Shown here piece by piece: positions 59,661-64,000 of a stretch of DNA of 64,000 bases (position 1 is the first letter of the stretch; each line of letters opens with the position of its first letter). The DNA is from Streptomyces sp. CB01580 (GTDB lineage: Bacteria > Actinomycetota > Actinomycetes > Streptomycetales > Streptomycetaceae), in assembly GCF_001905795.1 (NCBI RefSeq), contig NZ_LIXJ01000018.1, forward strand, positions 1 to 64,000, written 5' to 3'. A program made the translations under genes and the position numbers. The notes beneath the pieces were generated by a model, which searched no databases, was not told the DNA's origin, and saw nothing but the letters and a program-made list of their open reading frames with translations.

Positions 59661-61712
59661 TCAGTCGGCCCGTGTGTATGTCAACTGACCACTGCCGTCC
59701 GTGTTCTCGCGGTGCAGCGAACCGTTCGGGAGCAGCGTGAGTACGGTCGGCTTGCCCGCCGCGCAGGACGACATCGGCTCACCGGCGACCACCGTGGACG
59801 CGTCGATCTCCATCGGACCGGACGGGGACGGCTCGGTGGTCAAGGCGGCCTCGAAGACGCAGTGGTACGAGCCGCCGCCGTCGAGCGGTCCGTCCGCGGT
59901 GAGGGTGAGCACGGTCTGCCCGACCGCGCCCTGTCGGATGACGAGTTCCCGGGTCGAACGGCCCGAGGGGTTGTCGATGGAACCCGACCAACTGCCCAGG
60001 AAACCGGAGGGTATGGGGCCGTTGCCGCTCCGCCGGCCGTCGGAGGACGAATCGTCCGGATCGGAGGATGTCCGGCCGTCGCCGCCGTTCGCACCCGAGG
60101 ACGTCCCGGCGGGTGGCGGTGACAGGGTCGGGGACGGAACGGGCTTCTTCCCCTTGTCGTTCATCAGCGCGTAGACGGACCCGCCGGCGCCGATCGCGAC
60201 GAGCACGGCCACCGCGACGAGCGCGATCGTCGCTCCCTTGCCCCGCCGCTCGGGTTTTGGGGCGGGCTGCGGGGCGGGGGTGCAGAGCGGGCCGTACGGA
60301 GGAGTCGAGCCGAATCCGGGTTGCTGGTGCGGGTGCTGCTGTGGATATCCGTACCCGGTACCGCTCTGCTGCGTACCGAACCCCATCTGTCCGGGGTGCG
60401 GCTGCGCGTGCTGCTGCGGTGGGTAGCCGTACGCGTGGGAGTCCGGCGCGGGGGGCGGTACGGGCGCAGGGGTGCCGACCACGGCGGGCATCGAGTGCAT
60501 GGTGCCGGGCGGCATCGGGCCGGGTCCGTCGACCGGCGAGCCTGATGCGACGGATCCGGCGGGGGCGGAAGGAACGGAGGAGGCGGGAGAGGCGGGGGAC
60601 GTGGCGGACACGGAAGTGGCTGGAGGGGCGCCGGGCGCGGAAGTGGCTGGAGGAGTGCCGGGCGCGGAAGTGGTCAGAGGGGCGGTGGGCGCGCCGGGTG
60701 TGGTGGGCGCCGTGGCCGACGGGTCGGTGGGTGGTCGCTGCTCGGGCCTCTCCTCCGGGTCCTCGGAATCCAGCAGCTCCACGGCGTGGCGCCCGAGCTG
60801 GGCGAGGAGCGCGCCCGGGAGCCACGGCTCCGTCGCGTTGTCGTCCGCCAGGCGCTCCAGGAGCGCGTCCGTCGAAGGGCGGGCGGCCGGGTCCTTGCGC
60901 AGGCAGTCCCGGACCAGCTCGACGAGGTCCACCGGGACGCCGGTCAGATCCGGTTCCTCCTGGGCGATCCGGTACATCTGTGCGTGCGCACCGCTGTCGG
61001 ACGTTCCGAACGGAAGCCGGCCGGTCGACGCGTACGCCAGTACCGAGCCGAGGCAGAACACGTCGCACGCCGGAGTCACCCGTTCGCCGCGCACCTGCTC
61101 CGGCGACATGAAGCCGGGCGAACCGACCAGGGCCCCGGTGCGGGTGAGGCCGCCGTCGGTGACGGTGTCGAGCGCGCGGGCGATGCCGAAGTCGATGACG
61201 CGCGGACCGTCGATCGTCAGCAGGATGTTGGAGGGCTTCAGATCACGGTGGACGAGCCCGGCGGAATGGATGGCCCGGAGCGCGTGGGCGAGCCCGGCCC
61301 CCAGAATGTGGACCGAGTGCTCGGGCAGCGGGCCGTATACGCCCGCCCCCGGTGTCGATCGCGAGGCGACACCGGGGGCGGGCGGGGTTCCAGGGCGGCC
61401 GGAGACCGTGGCCTGGAGGGAAGGCCCGGCGACGTAGCCGGTCGCCACCCAGGGAACGGCGGCCTCGGTGTCGGCGTCCAGAACCGGGGCCGTCCAGGCC
61501 GAGCCGACCTGGCGCGCTGCTCGCACCTCCTGACGGAACCGGTCGCGGAATTCCTGCTGTGCGGCGAGCTCGCCGCGTACCAGCTTGATCGCGACGGTTC
61601 GGCCGCGGTCGGAACGGGCCAGATAGACCTGGCCCATCCCCCCGGCGCCGAGCCGGCCCAGTAGTCGGTAGCCGCCGATGCGTTGCGGGTCGGTGGGCCC
61701 GAGCTTGTCCAT
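59661..61712 (-). CDS. Membrane Ser/Thr protein kinase (PknB-like)
   Basis: The 683-residue Hanks-type kinase has a Gly loop LLGRLGAGGMGQVYLAR, Lys43 in VAIKLVR and the catalytic HRDLKPSN (Asp157). DFG reads VIDFGIARA, with GSPGFMSPEQVRGERVTPAC after it and a Pro/Ala/Thr-rich linker (about 290-460) with Tyr/Gln/His-rich repeats. TM helix GATIALVAVAVLVAIGAGGS precedes an outer domain of about 150 residues (SWSGSIDNPSGRSTRELVIR) with several Cys. That domain type is common in Streptomyces kinases and is probably a ligand sensor. ATG 61712 follows GGGGGAGGACACACC. It is divergent from the class III aminotransferase. Confidence 0.93.
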   Translation of the reverse strand: MDKLGPTDPQRIGGYRLLGRLGAGGMGQVYLARSDRGRTVAIKLVRGELAAQQEFRDRFRQEVRAARQVGSAWTAPVLDADTEAAVPWVATGYVAGPSLQATVSGRPGTPPAPGVASRSTPGAGVYGPLPEHSVHILGAGLAHALRAIHSAGLVHRDLKPSNILLTIDGPRVIDFGIARALDTVTDGGLTRTGALVGSPGFMSPEQVRGERVTPACDVFCLGSVLAYASTGRLPFGTSDSGAHAQMYRIAQEEPDLTGVPVDLVELVRDCLRKDPAARPSTDALLERLADDNATEPWLPGALLAQLGRHAVELLDSEDPEERPEQRPPTDPSATAPTTPGAPTAPLTTSAPGTPPATSAPGAPPATSVSATSPASPASSVPSAPAGSVASGSPVDGPGPMPPGTMHSMPAVVGTPAPVPPPAPDSHAYGYPPQQHAQPHPGQMGFGTQQSGTGYGYPQQHPHQQPGFGSTPPYGPLCTPAPQPAPKPERRGKGATIALVAVAVLVAIGAGGSVYALMNDKGKKPVPSPTLSPPPAGTSSGANGGDGRTSSDPDDSSSDGRRSGNGPIPSGFLGSWSGSIDNPSGRSTRELVIRQGAVGQTVLTLTADGPLDGGGSYHCVFEAALTTEPSPSGPMEIDASTVVAGEPMSSCAAGKPTVLTLLPNGSLHRENTDGSGQLTYTRAD

Positions 61713-62308
61713 GGTGTGTCCTCCCCCTGCGGCGAATACGCCGGAACGCGTTGAGGATAGCCGCGCGCCATGCCGCTCCGAAGGAGCCGGATACGGGCTC
61801 CTCCGCAGACAACTCCTCACCCCTGTCCCGGCTTTACTTCCTCGTCCTCGTCCTCGTCCTCGCTCCGTGCCCCTCGCCCGGCTCCGAGCTCCGGTCCCCG
61901 TTCCGGTCCCCGATCGAGGACCGCGGCCGGACACGAGGAGTGGCACGGTGGTCACGAGGTGCCGCATGCGACAGGGGAAGTGGCGCGAGGGGGCACGGCG
62001 GCGCGGAATGGCGCGGCGTACATGGGGACGGGGCCGCGCGGCACGGCGCGCGCGGGGAGTGGCATGGGGGAGACGGAACGGCGCGGCACGGCCGCTCGCA
62101 CCGCCACCGGTGACCGGCAGCACGTTGCCGCCGCTGTTGCCGTCGCCGATGCCGGAGTGTGCCGAGCCGCGGTGTGACATCGCGTGCGTGGAGCCGCGAC
62201 GTCACACCGCGTGCGTGGAGCCGCGACGCGACACCCTGCCCACCAAAGCGCCGCACGCCATACAAGGTGGTCATGTCGGCCGGCCGCCGGCGCATCTACG
62301 CTCGCCGC
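61713..62308. other. 596-bp divergent intergenic region with repeats
   Basis: It holds both promoters. An exact 21-bp direct repeat (62182-62202 and 62209-62229, start CGCGTGCGTGGAGCC) lies about 80-125 bp before the aminotransferase start. The stretch 61830-61870 repeats CTCGTCCTCGTC. The middle (61950-62100) is rich in GGCGCGGCACGG words. Frames translate to Arg-rich nonsense. Confidence 0.5.
62182..62229. repeat. 21-bp direct repeat, period 27
   Basis: Two exact copies start at 62182 and 62209. They sit in the divergent control region and could bind a regulator on nearly the same face of the helix. Confidence 0.6.
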
Positions 62309-63685
62309 ATGACCCCTCATGCCTCGCATGCCCCGCATGTCGACCCCGCCGCCGGCGCGGCCGTGAAGGCCGCAGACCGTGCGCACGTCTTCCACTCCTG
62401 GTCCGCCCAGGGCCTCATCGACCCGCTCGCCGTCGCCGGCGCCGAGGGGGCGTACTTCTGGGACTACGACGGCAACCGCTACCTGGACTTCACCAGCGGG
62501 CTCGTCTACACCAACATCGGCTACCAGCACCCCACCGTCGTCGCCGCGATCCAGGAGCAGGCGGGCAAGCTCGCCACCTTCGCCCCCGCGTTCGCGATCG
62601 AGGCGCGCTCCGAGGCCGCACGCCTCATCGCCGAGCGCACCCCCGGCGACCTGGACAAGATCTTCTTCACCAACGGCGGCGCGGAGGCCGTGGAGAACGC
62701 CATCCGGATGGCGCGGCTGCACACCGGGCGCACGAAGGTGCTCTCCGCGTACCGCTCGTACCACGGTGCCACCTCCACCGCGATCAACCTGACCGGCGAC
62801 CCGCGCCGCTGGCCGTCCGACAGCGCCTCGGCGGGCGTCGTCCACTTCTGGACCCCGTTCCTCTACCGCTCGCCGTTCCACTCCGAGACGGAGGAGCAGG
62901 AGTGCGCCCGCGCGCTCCAGCACCTGGAGGACACCCTCGCCTTCGAGGGCCCCGGAACGGTCGCGGCGATCATCCTGGAGACGGTTCCCGGGACCGCGGG
63001 CATCATGACGCCGCCGCCCGGCTACCTGGCGGGCGTCCGCGAGATCTGTGACCGCTACGGCATCGTCTTCGTCCTCGACGAGGTGATGGCCGGCTTCGGG
63101 CGTACCGGCAAGTGGTTCGCCGCCGACCACTTCGACGTCGTGCCGGACCTGATGACCTTCGCCAAGGGCGTCAACTCCGGTTACGTACCGCTCGGCGGGG
63201 TCGCGATCTCCGCCGAGATCGCTGCCACCTTCGAGACCCGCCCCTACCCGGGCGGACTGACCTACTCCGGGCACCCGCTGGCGTGCGCGGCGGCCGTCGC
63301 CACTATCCACGTGATGGAGGACGAGAAGGTCATCGAGAACGCCGCCCGCATCGGCGAGACGGTACTCGGCCCCGGCCTGCGCGATCTCGCCGAGCGCCAC
63401 CCGTCGGTGGGCGAGGTCCGCGGTCTCGGCGCGTTCTGGGCGCTGGAGCTGGTCCGTGACAAGGAGACCCGCGAGCCGCTGGTTCCGTACAACCCGAGCC
63501 CCGAGGCCAACGCGCCGATGGCGGCCTTCGGCGCGGCGGCGAAGAAGAACGGCATCTGGCCCTTCATCAACATGAACCGCACCCACGCCGTTCCCGCCTG
63601 CAACATCACGGACGAGGAGGCCAAGGCGGGCCTCGCCGCCCTCGACGCGGCGCTGTCGGTCGCGGACGAGTACACCGCGCAGTAG
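62309..63685 (+). CDS. Class III PLP-dependent aminotransferase
   Basis: The 458-residue omega-aminotransferase-type enzyme has YFWDYDGNRYLDFTSGLVYT, then IFFTNGGAEAVENAIRMARL (phosphate loop), SYHGATSTAINLTGDPRRWP and VFVLDEVMAGFGRTGKWFAA. The PLP lysine lies in DLMTFAKGVNSGYVPLGGV, and RPYPGGLTYSGHPLACAAA follows. Annotations of this family vary (aspartate, taurine-pyruvate or beta-alanine-pyruvate aminotransferase), and the substrate is not decidable here. Start ATG 62309 gives the usual short lead MTPHASHAPH. An upstream in-frame ATG at 62273 adds a basic stretch. Confidence 0.9.
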   Translation: MTPHASHAPHVDPAAGAAVKAADRAHVFHSWSAQGLIDPLAVAGAEGAYFWDYDGNRYLDFTSGLVYTNIGYQHPTVVAAIQEQAGKLATFAPAFAIEARSEAARLIAERTPGDLDKIFFTNGGAEAVENAIRMARLHTGRTKVLSAYRSYHGATSTAINLTGDPRRWPSDSASAGVVHFWTPFLYRSPFHSETEEQECARALQHLEDTLAFEGPGTVAAIILETVPGTAGIMTPPPGYLAGVREICDRYGIVFVLDEVMAGFGRTGKWFAADHFDVVPDLMTFAKGVNSGYVPLGGVAISAEIAATFETRPYPGGLTYSGHPLACAAAVATIHVMEDEKVIENAARIGETVLGPGLRDLAERHPSVGEVRGLGAFWALELVRDKETREPLVPYNPSPEANAPMAAFGAAAKKNGIWPFINMNRTHAVPACNITDEEAKAGLAALDAALSVADEYTAQ

Positions 63686-63844
63686 GTGCGCCGCAGGCAC
63701 GCAGCAGGCGGATACGCGGTGTGACAAGGATGCCGTGCAACAAGCGCACCGTGTAACGAGCCCGCCGTCGTACGGCGAGTGCGCGAGTGTGCCGCATGGT
63801 GAACGCACCGAGGCCCTGGGCGCGTGCACCGGCGCGGCCGCCTT

Positions 63845-63882
63845 TCCCGGCCACCGACCCCGTACAGGGCCGGTGGCCGGGA
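63845..63882. terminator. Hairpin terminator after aminotransferase gene
   Basis: The 12-bp arms TCCCGGCCACCG and CGGTGGCCGGGA pair perfectly with a 14-base loop. Confidence 0.65.
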
Positions 63883-63917
63883 GAGTTCGCCCGCTCGCCC
63901 TTCCGGCGTCTCCCCTT

Positions 63918-63935
63918 CTGCCCGGATCCGGGCAG
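63918..63935. promoter_or_regulatory. Perfect 18-bp palindrome CTGCCCGGATCCGGGCAG
   Basis: It lies 51 bp upstream of the last start codon in the window. It may be an operator or part of the preceding terminator region. Confidence 0.45.
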
Positions 63936-63986
63936 GTCGACCCCTGCCTTAAGGTTGCCGGAGGCGGAGAGCAGGGGAGGGGCGCC

Positions 63987-64000
63987 ATGCGCGCGAGCGG
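63987..64000 (+). CDS. Start of a gene cut by the window edge
   Basis: ATG 63987 is preceded by AGGGGAGGGGCGCC, a strong ribosome site, and the frame stays open (MRAS). Only four codons are visible, so nothing can be said about the product. Confidence 0.45.

Larger units (their letters stand above)
63686..63986. other. Gap at right end
   Basis: About 300 bp with a terminator hairpin and an 18-bp palindrome, annotated separately. No ORF was recognised. Confidence 0.5.

Noticed and set aside
1..64000. tRNA or rRNA genes
   Set aside because: I looked for T-loop GGTTCGAATCC-type words and acceptor-stem complementarity and found no convincing cloverleaf. A covariance-model scan would be decisive.

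Overview
The window is high-G+C actinobacterial DNA, almost certainly a Streptomyces chromosome. Supporting signs are the frequent GTG starts, DUF2617 next to a membrane spermidine synthase, an XRE/DUF5753 regulator paired with DUF397, a PucR regulator, DasR-type boxes in front of GH19 chitinases, and a second DnaN-like clamp.

Layout. (1) 1 to about 13,065 looks like the right end of an integrated element. It starts with gene debris: an unknown C-terminus, a frameshifted type VII-secreted toxin N-terminus, and a fragment of the 3' end of glutamyl-tRNA synthetase. A defence-type cassette follows: a C5-cytosine methyltransferase (minus), three coupled genes F-G-H (plus) resembling the restriction half of DNA-phosphorothioation systems, and a Vsr nuclease (minus), with no phosphorothioation genes in the window. 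Vsr lies in an overlapping chain with a 69-aa ORF and an AbrB-like gene, behind an intact PLP aminotransferase. That intact gene sits directly downstream of a truncated paralogue, cut just after its GWKVGWV motif, the region known as an attachment site for TG1-type serine integrases.

(2) 14-39.6 kb is core-type chromosome: DUF2617/spermidine synthase, SRPBCC protein, aldose epimerase, pyrE, class II fructose-bisphosphate aldolase, a MalY-type lyase, an MFS exporter, DUF3151, a tryptophan-to-anthranilate set (TDO, kynureninase, alpha/beta hydrolase), a two-component system, a P450, an ABC-2 exporter with a divergent MarR/GbsR-type regulator and a perfect palindromic operator, a diacylglycerol-kinase-like gene and purA.

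(3) 39.7-52.3 kb is a second defence island: RloA/RloB (AbiL-like), HsdM, HsdS, an XRE/DUF397 regulator pair with two small genes, HsdR, and a YgjP-type metallopeptidase. A decayed substrate-binding protein gene lies at its right edge.

(4) 53-64 kb holds two tandem GH19 chitinases with DasR-type boxes, a PucR-family regulator, a DnaN paralogue facing a truncated DinB gene, a Ser/Thr kinase, a class III aminotransferase, and the first codons of another gene. I recognised no tRNA, rRNA, CRISPR array, integrase or transposase.
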